A stretch of 48,296 bases of DNA from a virus. The stretch is taken from positions 1 to 48,296 of IMG/VR virus record IMGVR_UViG_3300005253_001369. The stretch is one strand, 5' to 3'. The translations under genes and the position numbers were made by a program. The notes beneath the pieces are model-generated. The model was not told the DNA's origin and searched no databases. It saw only the letters and a program-made list of their open reading frames with translations. Of this stretch, positions 7,035 through 14,052 are shown in pieces (positions within the stretch are counted from its first letter, which is position 1; every line of letters starts with the position of its first letter).

Positions 7035-7235
7035 TTATCCTTTTTCTTTTTTGTAAGTGCTAAACTTTTTACATTTCCATACTATAAGATCAAAAGGTAA
7101 ACTACAATGAACAAATCCAAAAGTAACGATTACCACAATCCCGGCGAATACTTTGGTAAATCCAACCAACCAATTTGTCAATCTCCACCAAATACAATTA
7201 GTTTGATATTGGCTTTTTCTCATTAAATTAAACAT
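7035..7235 (-). CDS. Small membrane protein
   Basis: 66 aa, ATG with AAGGAGATAAATA upstream; the ATG overlaps the phosphatase stop region. One hydrophobic segment (about residues 24-42, VGFTKVFAGIVVIVTFGFV) followed by a shorter hydrophobic stretch and a Lys-rich C-terminus suggest an inner-membrane anchor. Two Cys near the end. Function unknown. Confidence 0.6.
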   Translation of the reverse strand: MFNLMRKSQYQTNCIWWRLTNWLVGFTKVFAGIVVIVTFGFVHCSLPFDLIVWKCKKFSTYKKEKG

Positions 7236-7888
7236 TATTTATCTCCTTTTATAACTTGTATGAATTTAACTTCCGGCAAAACAACGCTTGTCAATTTCCC
7301 ATAATAGAATGCCCCGGTGTCTATGCCGATCTTATTATCCTGAACCACCGGATCTTCATGGATCGTATGCCCGAATACAACCCGCTTGCCAAAATTTATC
7401 TTAGAACTGATGAACGGCTCCCTTATCCAGAGGTGTGCATAAGGATCGTCTTTGAAATAAGGATCTATACCGGCATGGACAAAGAAATAATCCTTTGTCT
7501 CGTGAATCAATTCTAACGACTCAAAGAACTTTCCATGCTCTTTTGGCATTTTCTCCCATCTGAAATCATGCCCGGCATCCTTATAACTATCAATGGTCAT
7601 GATACCGCCATTGTAAAGGAACAGATCCTTGTCCCTATGACTCATGTCATTCAGATAGTTGAACAGCATGTCCTCATGGTTGCCTTTCAAGAAGATGCAA
7701 TCATATTCCTTGTTGGATTCGATAAGATAATCCACCACCTTGAAAGAATCTTTTCCTCTGTCGATGTAATCACCCAGGAATATTATCTTGTAATCTTTTA
7801 AATTATAATTATCTTTCAACTTAGTTATTAGGCTTTTTAAAAGATCAAATTCACCGTGGATGTCGCCTATGGCTATTATATTATTCAT
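7235..7888 (-). CDS. Metallo serine/threonine protein phosphatase (lambda PP-like)
   Basis: 217 aa, close to lambda phosphatase (221 aa). All PPP-family metal and catalytic motifs are present in order: GDIHG (8-12), GDYIDRG, GNHED, HAGID, FGHT and GIDTG. The enzyme removes phosphate from Ser/Thr/Tyr proteins or from small phosphoesters, using two metal ions. Phages may use it to reset host regulation or to undo kinase-based defence; its true target is unknown. It sits in the early block between the 67-aa gene and the small membrane protein. Confidence 0.93.
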   Translation of the reverse strand: MNNIIAIGDIHGEFDLLKSLITKLKDNYNLKDYKIIFLGDYIDRGKDSFKVVDYLIESNKEYDCIFLKGNHEDMLFNYLNDMSHRDKDLFLYNGGIMTIDSYKDAGHDFRWEKMPKEHGKFFESLELIHETKDYFFVHAGIDPYFKDDPYAHLWIREPFISSKINFGKRVVFGHTIHEDPVVQDNKIGIDTGAFYYGKLTSVVLPEVKFIQVIKGDK

Positions 7889-7899
7889 TGCTTGTTTCC

Positions 7900-8103
7900 T
7901 TATTTATGTTTCTTTGGCTTATACCCATAAACCTTTTCATAATGTTCTTCTGCTTGTTTAAGCATTTTCTTATTTTTCTTATTTTGTTTTCTTAATAATT
8001 TTATTTCAATTTCAAAATCATGTAAATAATCTCTACTGATTTCTTCTGCATAATAAATATCAAGCCAAGTTTGATATAATTGTTTTTCTGTTAATTTAAC
8101 CAT
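7900..8103 (-). CDS. Small coiled-coil protein of unknown function
   Basis: 67 aa, strongly charged, with a long helix (DFEIEIKLLRKQNKKNKKMLK) likely to form a coiled coil and a basic C-terminus YGYKPKKHK. The Shine-Dalgarno AAAGGAGG overlaps the last codons and TAG stop of the upstream initiator-like gene. No family recognised. Confidence 0.6.
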   Translation of the reverse strand: MVKLTEKQLYQTWLDIYYAEEISRDYLHDFEIEIKLLRKQNKKNKKMLKQAEEHYEKVYGYKPKKHK

Positions 8104-8104
8104 C

Positions 8105-9340
8105 CTACCTCCTTTTTACCTTTCTTGATTCTGTCATATGGCCTTTCTTGATCATCCAGACAGGAAAGTTATCATAGAAATAATCATTGGTGAACCAGCC
8201 TGGATGTTGCTTGTTTCCGTTCTGGTTGTCCTTCAAATAATCATACAGGTATGGGACGAACAGTACCGGGTTCCTTTTCTCCACTGCGTCGATCCTCAGA
8301 AACTTGTTGTTGGTTTTCAGGAACTCGATGATGTATCTTGATGTTGATATGAAAGCGTTCTCGTCTCTTGGTTCAGGATTTCTTATTTTTTCAATCCGGT
8401 TGTCAAACTCCTTTTTGAGCTTCTTGGTGATCTTCGGGTTGTCGTCCTTCGATATCTTCGTCATGATTCTTTCTGCCTCTTCGGTTCCGAGCAGGCATAC
8501 ATCGAACCACGACTTGATATTTGCGACTGGATTATCCTTCCATTTCGATAAAGAGGATTTTGAATACTTCCCCCACTTGAAGAACTCGTTTAATCCTATC
8601 TTAAATGGGGCATTTTTAGTAATCATAATAAAGGGATTCTCCAATAAGGAATTATAAACGTTCATAGCTTTCTTTACTGTCCTCAAATCATATTTTTTGA
8701 TAAAGAGATCTAAGTCTTTTAATGCCTCATTTCTGACTTTTGATGCTCTATGATTTGGTGTGTTTTTAAAGCTTAACCAATAAGAATATGCAATTTGAGT
8801 TTCCTTATTGAATATCTCTGGTTCAAGAAGTTTAGTAGAAGTTAGCTTTGCTATATCTAATTCATTAGATATTTTTATTTCATCTTTTATAACATCTTTA
8901 GAATTAGTTATTTTATAGCCGTATATTAATTCATTAATAGCCCCCCCTAATTTGATTAATAGGGTTTCATCGGCTTTATTGTAAACTTCATGGAATTCTT
9001 CGACCAGACTTCTGTATAAATTCTGATAATCATTATTGATAAAAATCCTTCGTTTCTTTTCCTGGGTCAGTTTTTTATCACCTTCAAATATAACTTTTAC
9101 ATAAGCATATTTCTTTAGATTTGCTACTCCATTTGATATGGTCTGGCTTTTTACTCCGAGCAAAGCCCCCAGATATTTGTTGCTTGCCCAACATCCTTTT
9201 TTTGTCATTGACATATTTCTTATGAATCCAAACAGCATTTTTTCCGTATGAGTCAAAAAAGGATTGAATAATACTTCTGACGGGATTCCTATGCTCGGCA
9301 ATCCCCATTCTATTTTCTGATTTTTGTTTTCTTCGTTCAT
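8105..9340 (-). CDS. Replication initiator/organiser-like protein with N-terminal winged helix
   Basis: 411 aa. Residues 14-105 form a winged-helix domain: LTHTEKMLFGFIRNMS, then the recognition segment CWASNKYLGALLGVKSQTIS and a wing ending RRIFIN. This pattern is typical of phage and plasmid replication initiators and helicase loaders (IIGLPSEVL... type openings). The central and C-terminal parts are helical and do not match a family I can name. The neighbours (second winged-helix protein, DnaB-type helicase) fit a role at the origin. It ends in TAG, so TAG is a normal stop in this genome. Confidence 0.7.
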   Translation of the reverse strand: MNEENKNQKIEWGLPSIGIPSEVLFNPFLTHTEKMLFGFIRNMSMTKKGCWASNKYLGALLGVKSQTISNGVANLKKYAYVKVIFEGDKKLTQEKKRRIFINNDYQNLYRSLVEEFHEVYNKADETLLIKLGGAINELIYGYKITNSKDVIKDEIKISNELDIAKLTSTKLLEPEIFNKETQIAYSYWLSFKNTPNHRASKVRNEALKDLDLFIKKYDLRTVKKAMNVYNSLLENPFIMITKNAPFKIGLNEFFKWGKYSKSSLSKWKDNPVANIKSWFDVCLLGTEEAERIMTKISKDDNPKITKKLKKEFDNRIEKIRNPEPRDENAFISTSRYIIEFLKTNNKFLRIDAVEKRNPVLFVPYLYDYLKDNQNGNKQHPGWFTNDYFYDNFPVWMIKKGHMTESRKVKRR

Positions 9341-9346
9341 AAAATC

Positions 9347-9538
9347 TTATTGATCTCCTTCTATATCATGAAATTTTTCATGATCTTTTTTACATAATAC
9401 AATAATATCATCTAAATAAAGATGCTCCTCTCCTCTATGCTCGTATGTCTTATGATGTGGATGTAATTCTCCTTCTCCATCACATGATTCACATTTATAT
9501 TTCGCCCGTTTAAAAACTAATTTTCTAACTCTTTTCAA
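9347..9538 (-). CDS. Small HNH endonuclease
   Basis: 63 aa of compact HNH nuclease: CESCDGEG, then LHPHHKTY with the catalytic His pair, GEEHLYLDDIIVLCKKDHEKFH closing the zinc site. No extra DNA-binding domain is present. Start is probably TTG (9538-9536), overlapping the TGA of the upstream gene. Could be a free-standing homing enzyme or a DNA-processing nuclease. Confidence 0.8.
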   Translation of the reverse strand: MKRVRKLVFKRAKYKCESCDGEGELHPHHKTYEHRGEEHLYLDDIIVLCKKDHEKFHDIEGDQ

Positions 9539-9996
9539 TGATCTGTTTGAAGATATTCTTTATAAGGCATTGTTTTTAATTTTTTTAGAGATTCTTTGTT
9601 TTTAATAACTTTCAAAGGTAAAGCATCCCTTATTTTATCGAGCGTATTTACTATGATATTGGAGTTTATCCGATAATATTGCTTTGCTGGTATACCCATC
9701 ATTTTAACATCTATTATATCATCGTTTACTAACTCTTTCACAAATTTTCTTTGCTTGTTTAATGATATATAAGTTGATTCCTTAATCTTGTCATAGGTTA
9801 AGAAAAACCATTCCCCTTTTACCAACTGATTTTTTATGGCAAAATAGCTTTGTTTTGATATCAGCTCCGATAAAAATAAGGCCTTTTCCACGCTTTTAAA
9901 ATATTTAACAAATAATTTATTTACTGTCCAATAACCATCTGATTTAGATAACTCTACAAATAAAGGTAAAAATTCTTTCAATGGTAAATTCCTCAC
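9535..9996 (-). CDS. Winged-helix DNA-binding protein, probable replication protein
   Basis: The open frame runs back through tRNA-Gln, so that part cannot be protein. GTG at 9996-9994, just after the tRNA 3' end, gives 153 aa. Residues about 25-110 show the helix-helix-wing pattern of Rep-type proteins (LSELISKQSYFAIKNQLVKG, TYDKIKESTYISLNKQRKFV, then DVKMMGIPAKQYYRIN), resembling the N-terminal domain of the 8105-9340 protein. RNase P/RNase E processing of the upstream tRNA would create the mRNA 5' end. No strong Shine-Dalgarno. Confidence 0.65.
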   Translation of the reverse strand: MRNLPLKEFLPLFVELSKSDGYWTVNKLFVKYFKSVEKALFLSELISKQSYFAIKNQLVKGEWFFLTYDKIKESTYISLNKQRKFVKELVNDDIIDVKMMGIPAKQYYRINSNIIVNTLDKIRDALPLKVIKNKESLKKLKTMPYKEYLQTDH

Positions 9997-10010
9997 TTTC
10001 TTTTTATTTT

Positions 10011-10084
10011 TGGAAGGGGCAAATAGACTCGAACTATTATTTTCGGGTTCAAAGCCCGAAGCCTTTCCCAATGGCTATACCCCT
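10011..10084 (-). tRNA. tRNA-Gln (anticodon TTG)
   Basis: Acceptor AGGGGTA pairs with TGCCCCT, CCA is encoded. D stem GCC/GGC, anticodon stem TCGGG/CCCGA with loop CTTTGAA (anticodon TTG), T stem AATAG/CTATT with loop TTCGAGT. The discriminator is T rather than the usual G of tRNA-Gln, which may weaken charging. It follows directly on the stop of the 74-aa gene. Confidence 0.88.
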
Positions 10085-10309
10085 TTAATTTCCGTCTGAA
10101 AATATTTCACTAAAATAATCGATTATATGTTTTTCATTAAATTTATGTTGGGTTTTCTTTTTTGAGTTCATAAAATTTTTTATGTCTGCTTCGATGCCTA
10201 ATTCAACCAATTCGTCAAAGCATTCATGGCAAATATATCCGTATTCATATGATAGTAAATCACACATTATATTCTTACATCTATATCTATCGCAAGTTAA
10301 AACATCCAT
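10085..10309 (-). CDS. Small Cys-rich phage protein
   Basis: 74 aa with CDRYRC, MCDLLSYEYGYICHECFDEL, i.e. two Cys pairs that probably bind zinc, then a basic C-terminus. The CD...MCD...GYIC.ECF pattern recurs in small proteins of many phages whose function is not known. The stop lies one base upstream of tRNA-Gln. The gene has a GGAG box before the ATG. Confidence 0.7.
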   Translation of the reverse strand: MDVLTCDRYRCKNIMCDLLSYEYGYICHECFDELVELGIEADIKNFMNSKKKTQHKFNEKHIIDYFSEIFSDGN

Positions 10310-10311
10310 TG

Positions 10312-10545
10312 TTATTCTCCTTTAATTGCCGTTTCATGTTTTGTGCCATCCCAGCCCTTTTTATCAGCAAGGCATTTACCAACTTTGGGATACCAATAAT
10401 ATCCTGTTACCCTCATCCATGAAGTATTTGAATGTTTTTCCTGTATAGCTCCGCATTTTGAGCATTCCCTTAAATCAAGGCATCCATGATATTTCCAGTA
10501 TGGGGTGTTTGGCGCAGGGTTTTTTGATATCCAGTTATGAGCCAT
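10312..10545 (-). CDS. Small zinc-ribbon-like protein
   Basis: The long frame runs through tRNA-His, so the start is the ATG at 10545 with GGAG upstream, giving 77 aa. It contains CLDLRECSKCGAIQEK (CxxC zinc knuckle), followed by several Trp/Tyr residues (TGYYWYPKVGKC). Two further Cys may complete a zinc site. Function unknown. Confidence 0.7.
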   Translation of the reverse strand: MAHNWISKNPAPNTPYWKYHGCLDLRECSKCGAIQEKHSNTSWMRVTGYYWYPKVGKCLADKKGWDGTKHETAIKGE

Positions 10546-10564
10546 TATTTTCTCCTTTCTAAAA

Positions 10565-10641
10565 TGGGGTGACTGATGGGTCTCGAACCCACTTTCATCA
10601 GGGCCACAGCCTAACCGCGTACCAGTATGCGTCCAGCCACC
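10565..10641 (-). tRNA. tRNA-His (anticodon GTG)
   Basis: Acceptor GTGGCTG pairs with CAGTCAC. An extra G at position -1 faces the discriminator C, the identity element of tRNA-His. Anticodon arm TTAGG-CTGTGGC-CCTGA gives GTG. T arm GTGGG-TTCGAGA-CCCAT; CCA encoded. A truncated copy with the same anticodon loop lies at 11192-11256, on the other side of the HNH gene. Confidence 0.92.
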
Positions 10642-10649
10642 ATAGTTAA

Positions 10650-11162
10650 TCATACAACTGTTTTATAATTGTTATTTAAAATATGATGCAAAGTTCCTTT
10701 GGAAGAAATACTAAATATTTCCGTTATTTTCTTATAAGATTTTAATTCCTTGTATTTTATTCTTATTTCTTCTATTTTTAAATCTGAAAATTTTCTGATC
10801 TTAGAAGAAGCATTTATTGATCTTTTTATTCTGGTCTCTTCTGGTATATCAAAATAATTATCTGAAGCTGTTCCTATTTTAATATTCACATCAAAGTTAT
10901 TTTGTCTATCCCCATCTTTATGCCTTACTTGGATTCCCTTTTTGAACATTTTATTTTTAAATTTTTGATATGCAGCAAGTTTATGGATAAATATTATTTC
11001 TTTTTTCCTATCTATCCATATAGAAAAATATAAATATCCTTTAGAATTTAAAGTTGGTTCTAAAAACCTGTTAACAAAGGGGCTGTAAACTTTTCCATCA
11101 ATAACTTTGTATCCTCTGTCATATGCTATAATAATGCCTTCGTTTTGTTTTGATAATTTCAA
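10650..11162 (-). CDS. HNH homing endonuclease (HNH_3 type) between tRNA-His copies
   Basis: 170 aa, TTG start with AAAGGAAAC upstream. Residues 38-110 match HNH_3 homing nucleases: GYLYFSIWIDRKKEIIFIHK, LAAYQKF, then VRHKDGDRQNN, NIKIGTASDN. The C-terminus (about 125-165) forms a small helix-turn-helix (KYKELKSYKKITEIFSIS) of the type used for target recognition. The gene sits between a truncated tRNA-His (11192-11256) and an intact one (10565-10641), as if it had inserted in or next to the tRNA gene and restored it. Confidence 0.85.
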   Translation of the reverse strand: MKLSKQNEGIIIAYDRGYKVIDGKVYSPFVNRFLEPTLNSKGYLYFSIWIDRKKEIIFIHKLAAYQKFKNKMFKKGIQVRHKDGDRQNNFDVNIKIGTASDNYFDIPEETRIKRSINASSKIRKFSDLKIEEIRIKYKELKSYKKITEIFSISSKGTLHHILNNNYKTVV

Positions 11163-11191
11163 ATTTGTTTCCTTTCTATTTTATTTTAATA

Positions 11192-11256
11192 ACGGGATTC
11201 GAACCCGCAAAACATGGAGCCACAGTCCAGTCGTTACCATTACTTTCATCCCCACC
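11192..11256 (-). pseudogene. Truncated tRNA-His (GTG), acceptor 3' strand missing
   Basis: The 5' part GGTGGGG, a D-loop GG, an anticodon arm with loop CTGTGGC (same as the intact tRNA-His) and a good T arm GCGGG-TTCGAAT-CCCGT are present. The sequence after the T stem (TATTAAAATAA) cannot pair with GGTGGGG and has no CCA. The break point is about 30 nt upstream of the HNH gene start. Confidence 0.65.
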
Positions 11257-11261
11257 ATCGT

Positions 11262-11612
11262 TTATTTTATCTTATATTTTTCAACAAAATAATCCAATTT
11301 TTCTATATTGATATAAATCCAAATAAAATAATCAACCGAACCAGAATATTCACTGACTCTCAATCCGGCTTCGATATATGTTTTCCCTTCATCTAAAAAA
11401 GCAATTGGCTTCCTCATAATAAAACTCCAATGGATAAACCCGGCATTTTTGGTAATATCCAGGATTTCTTTTGATGTTTTATCTGTCATAATGCGGGCCA
11501 TGCTTTTACTGCAATCGAGTTCATCACATTTCACATCGTAAGAATGGGATATGCAATCTTCTAAAAATGATCTTTTGTCTTTGATATGATTTAAGTTATA
11601 AAATATGTCCAT
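11262..11612 (-). CDS. Unknown protein between tRNA genes
   Basis: 116 aa, ATG with AAAGGATTAAAA upstream, first gene after tRNA-fMet. Alpha/beta sequence with an N-terminal helical part (KDKRSFLEDCISHSYDVKC) and C-terminal beta-like part (YFIWIYINIEKLDYFVEKY). Three Cys in the N-terminal half. I do not recognise the family. Confidence 0.55.
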   Translation of the reverse strand: MDIFYNLNHIKDKRSFLEDCISHSYDVKCDELDCSKSMARIMTDKTSKEILDITKNAGFIHWSFIMRKPIAFLDEGKTYIEAGLRVSEYSGSVDYFIWIYINIEKLDYFVEKYKIK

Positions 11613-11622
11613 TTTTAATCCT

Positions 11623-12127
<505 letters not shown>

Positions 12128-12150
<23 letters not shown>

Positions 12151-12415
12151 ATTTTACCCCTTTTCTATGATTTTTGCATCTGACATAACCTCTAACCGAA
12201 TCCCATCCATATTTATTATCCATGTATTCAGCAACTTTCTTGCGTCTATGTTTTATAAAATTCTTGATGCAGCACATGGGATATTTGAAATGCCTTCCCA
12301 ATTCCATATGATAATCATCCCAATTTATTTGGCCTAAATAAAGCATTCTTTTTATGGATTTTACATATGGGTTGCGGCTGTGTTTATACCAGTTATATGG
12401 TAGTGTCCTGTCCAT
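12128..12415 (-). CDS. Small basic protein with Cys-Cys-Ile motif
   Basis: 95 aa, AAGGAGAAGATA upstream of the ATG. It contains RHFKYPMCCIKNFIKHRRKK, a motif type (YP.CCI..F) shared by small phage and archaeal proteins of unknown function, and a C-terminal KYGWDSVRGYVRCKNHRKG. The basic charge suggests nucleic-acid binding. It overlaps the NADAR start by 23 nt, so the two are probably coupled. Confidence 0.6.
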
Positions 12416-12434
12416 TATCTTCTCCTTTCATAAT

Positions 12435-12508
12435 TGGTCGGAAGGGTTGGAATCGAACCAACCTTATCGCAAGGCTCCAAACCCCACTTGTCCCATGATC
12501 GCCCTCCG
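12435..12508 (-). tRNA. tRNA-Pro (anticodon TGG), atypical D arm
   Basis: Acceptor CGGAGGG pairs with CCTTCCG (one G:T), A discriminator and CCA encoded, as in bacterial tRNA-Pro. Anticodon loop TTTGGAG gives TGG on a stem with several G:T pairs. T arm GTTGG-TTCGATT-CCAAC is good. The D arm does not form a clear stem, so function is less certain. Confidence 0.7.
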
Positions 12509-12514
12509 ATATGT

Positions 12515-12712
12515 TTACCATCTTGGATATTCCAAATTAATTATTTTTGAAATCAATTTTGCCTTTCTGCCAACTGGGTCTTTCCTTTCTGATAAAGAAT
12601 TAATAAAATCTTCCATTAAGGATTCTTGTAAACTACGTACTGCTTCCCAATCTTTATTATTTATTTCTTGTTTAATTGCTTCAACCATAAACTGAATGTC
12701 AAGTGGACTCAT
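12515..12712 (-). CDS. Small helical protein of unknown function
   Basis: 65 aa, start ATG overlapping the TGA of the upstream membrane peptide. Predicted nearly all helix (DIQFMVEAIKQEINNKDW, VRSLQESLMEDFINSLSE) with a short basic end. No recognised domain. It is followed directly by tRNA-Pro. Confidence 0.6.
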   Translation of the reverse strand: MSPLDIQFMVEAIKQEINNKDWEAVRSLQESLMEDFINSLSERKDPVGRKAKLISKIINLEYPRW

Positions 12713-12831
12713 AATTTACTCCTTTTCTTAATAGCAGTATAGATTAAGTGTAATGGTATTGTTATGAATAAGAATACAAAACCGAATAAAAATGCCATGA
12801 AATGCAAAAATATAAAAAGTAAATGTCCCAT
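12709..12831 (-). CDS. 40-aa hydrophobic membrane peptide
   Basis: ATG at 12831 with AAGGAGAAATAAA upstream; the TGA overlaps the next ATG. About 30 consecutive hydrophobic or aromatic residues (LLFIFLHFMAFLFGFVF...) then TAIKKRSKL, i.e. one or two membrane passes with a positive cytoplasmic tail. Similar tiny membrane proteins are common in phage early regions. Confidence 0.65.
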   Translation of the reverse strand: MGHLLFIFLHFMAFLFGFVFLFITIPLHLIYTAIKKRSKL

Positions 12832-12855
12832 TTTATTTCTCCTTTTGTAGTTAAA

Positions 12856-12934
12856 TGGAGCGACCTAAGGGAATCGAACCCTCGTTATTCCGCTTACAAG
12901 ACGGATGCTAAAACCAACATTAAGCTACACTGGC
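12856..12934 (-). tRNA. tRNA-Thr (anticodon TGT) with a mismatched acceptor stem
   Basis: Anticodon arm TCCGT-CTTGTAA-GCGGA gives TGT. D stem GCT/AGC with GTTGG in the loop, T arm GAGGG-TTCGATT-CCCTT, and CCA encoded. The acceptor strands GCCAGTG and AGGTCGC pair poorly (three mismatches of seven). It lies 2 bp from tRNA-Ser, so both are cut from one precursor. Possibly damaged. Confidence 0.75.
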
Positions 12935-12936
12935 AT

Positions 12937-13026
12937 TGGCGGAAGGTATAGGATTTGAACCTATGCAAGTGTTACCTTGGCCTCTGGTTAGCAACCAGGC
13001 ATCTTACCATGCTTGATCAACCTTCC
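12937..13026 (-). tRNA. tRNA-Ser (anticodon GCT)
   Basis: Acceptor GGAAGGT pairs with ACCTTCC, discriminator G, CCA encoded. Anticodon stem CTGG/CCAG with loop TTGCTAA gives GCT. The long variable arm with a CAAG/CTTG stem is the class II mark of tRNA-Ser. T arm GCATAGG-TTCAAAT-CCTAT. Reads AGC/AGT codons. Confidence 0.92.
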
Positions 13027-13028
13027 AT

Positions 13029-13382
13029 TTATACTAATATTAATTTTTCTTTTCCTAATTTTAAATATTTTTTGATAGTGTCTTCGGTTCCGCCTTTTCG
13101 ATCATTCGCAACACAAGAAATAAGAATATCAGATTTTGCTATATCCGAATTTCTAATAAAACCCGCGGATCTGCCATATCTTTCCCAATCAGCAGGAAAC
13201 CATAAAGTTTTTGTTTTGTATTTTTCAGCCAAAATAACAGCGAATCTATCCCCGCCTTTTGGACAGAGGCCAGAGCAGATTGTATCACCTTTTTCATAAA
13301 CCTCAAGGAAAGCCTTTTCAACCAACTTAAAATCTTTGTCAGTATCCCTTCTGCGGGGGCCGATAATTCCTATTGTTTTCAT
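13029..13382 (-). CDS. SLOG-superfamily protein (DUF2493-like)
   Basis: 117 aa Rossmann-like protein: KTIGIIGPRRR at the N-terminus (first strand and loop), CPKGGDRFAVILAEKYK in the middle (the GGDR.A helix of DUF2493), WFPADWERYGRSAGFIRNS and SDILISCVANDRKGGTEDT at the end. SLOG proteins bind nucleotide or NAD-derived ligands; several work in phage-bacteria conflicts. Being near a NADAR gene fits a link to NAD/ADP-ribose signalling, which is inference. It has its own long structured leader (13406-13647) and promoter (13678-13706). Confidence 0.82.
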   Translation of the reverse strand: MKTIGIIGPRRRDTDKDFKLVEKAFLEVYEKGDTICSGLCPKGGDRFAVILAEKYKTKTLWFPADWERYGRSAGFIRNSDIAKSDILISCVANDRKGGTEDTIKKYLKLGKEKLILV

Positions 13383-13405
13383 ATTAATCTCCTTTAAAAG
13401 TTAAT

Positions 13406-13505
13406 GGATGGTTGGTGAAGGTTGGACAGCTTTTTTCATTGGAACATTTGGTAAATTTAAGACGTGATGCTGTACTTAAATTCAATAGCTCTTCACCAAC
13501 CATCC
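13406..13505 (-). other. Structured leader closed by a perfect 15-bp stem, upstream of the SLOG gene
   Basis: Arms 13406-13420 and 13491-13505 are perfectly complementary and close a 70-nt loop. Inside, GAATTTAAG pairs with CTTAAATTT and, interleaved with it, ACAGC pairs with GCTGT. The structure ends about 24 nt before the SLOG start codon, so it may control that gene or be a small RNA. Confidence 0.6.
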
Positions 13506-13527
13506 AAAATACAAAAACCCTTATCTC

Positions 13528-13647
13528 AAAAAGAAGCAGGAAGATCGTCATAACAAGACAACTTCAAAACTTGGGAAAGGATTGTTTCCTGCTCCCATTT
13601 GAAATAAAGGTTTATTTTTCTTATACTTTTTGCTTGTTATATTGATC
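13528..13647 (-). ncRNA. Leader RNA with interleaved helices and terminator, copy 1
   Basis: Minus-strand arms in order: a 13647-13633, b 13595-13586, a' 13557-13543, b' 13542-13533, then UUUUU. a pairs with a' (GATC and ATAACAAG blocks around a small internal loop), b with b' (9-10 bp). The order a-b-a'-b' allows a pseudoknot. Same plan as at 15812-15920, 25802-25905 and 29308-29402. Confidence 0.6.
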
Positions 13648-13677
13648 TTTTTACCTCTCCCAATTATCCAAAACCCT

Positions 13678-13706
13678 ATTATGTAATATTTTGAAACAAA
13701 TTGCAA
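13678..13706 (-). promoter_or_regulatory. Sigma70-like promoter for the SLOG/tRNA block
   Basis: -35 TTGCAA (13706-13701), 17-bp spacer, -10 CATAAT (13683-13678) on the minus strand. The spacer AT pattern is close to those at 15926-15954 and 25910-25938. It precedes a 270-nt structured leader, then the SLOG gene and the tRNA cluster. Confidence 0.65.
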
Positions 13707-13718
13707 GCTTTTTCTTTG

Positions 13719-14050
13719 TTATTTTCGTTTTTCTTTAAAATACTTTTCAAAAACCTCTTTTGATCCACCATTAAATTCATGGTCATCATCCCATTCACCA
13801 ATATTAATCTCACCAGTTTTAAAGATTCCCATTGCATCTAAATGTTTGGCTTGATCTATGATGGTTTCATAACTTTCTGATCCATAATCATCAAAATCAA
13901 CCACATAAACTTCATATTTATAACATTTTAGGTTTTCTGGTTCTTCCTGTTCTATTTCAGCTAACGCGTTTTTCTTTTAAAAATCTCAATGTTTAATTCG
14001 TTGCTTTGTTTAATAAGTAAATCCAATTCCTTTTCAAGTTTATCCTTCAT
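13719..14050 (-). pseudogene. Small acidic protein gene split by a frameshift in an A run
   Basis: ATG at 14050 with AAAGGAGATTG upstream starts a helical segment (MKDKLEKELDLLIKQSNELN) that stops after 29 codons at TAG (13963-13961). One frame back, directly after AGAAAAAC, the sequence continues NALAEIEQEEPENLKCYKYE into the acidic domain ending at 13719. Joined, it makes a protein of about 110 aa. The later half has no ATG, only a GTG at 13904. An A-run indel, sequencing error or slippage on AAA would explain it. It ends just before the promoter at 13678-13706. Confidence 0.55.
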
Positions 14051-14052
14051 TT

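Noticed and set aside
6441-7100. Long plus-strand open frame (219 codons) opposite the RNA ligase
   Set aside because: It lies fully antisense to a ligase with all motifs, lacks a ribosome binding site and has no protein pattern. The same holds for other plus-strand frames such as 35319-35834 and 32414-32677.
10650-11262. Group I intron carrying the HNH gene in tRNA-His
   Set aside because: The upstream tRNA copy keeps its T arm and the downstream copy is complete, so the gene is not inside an intron that would rejoin both halves; no intron core motifs seen.
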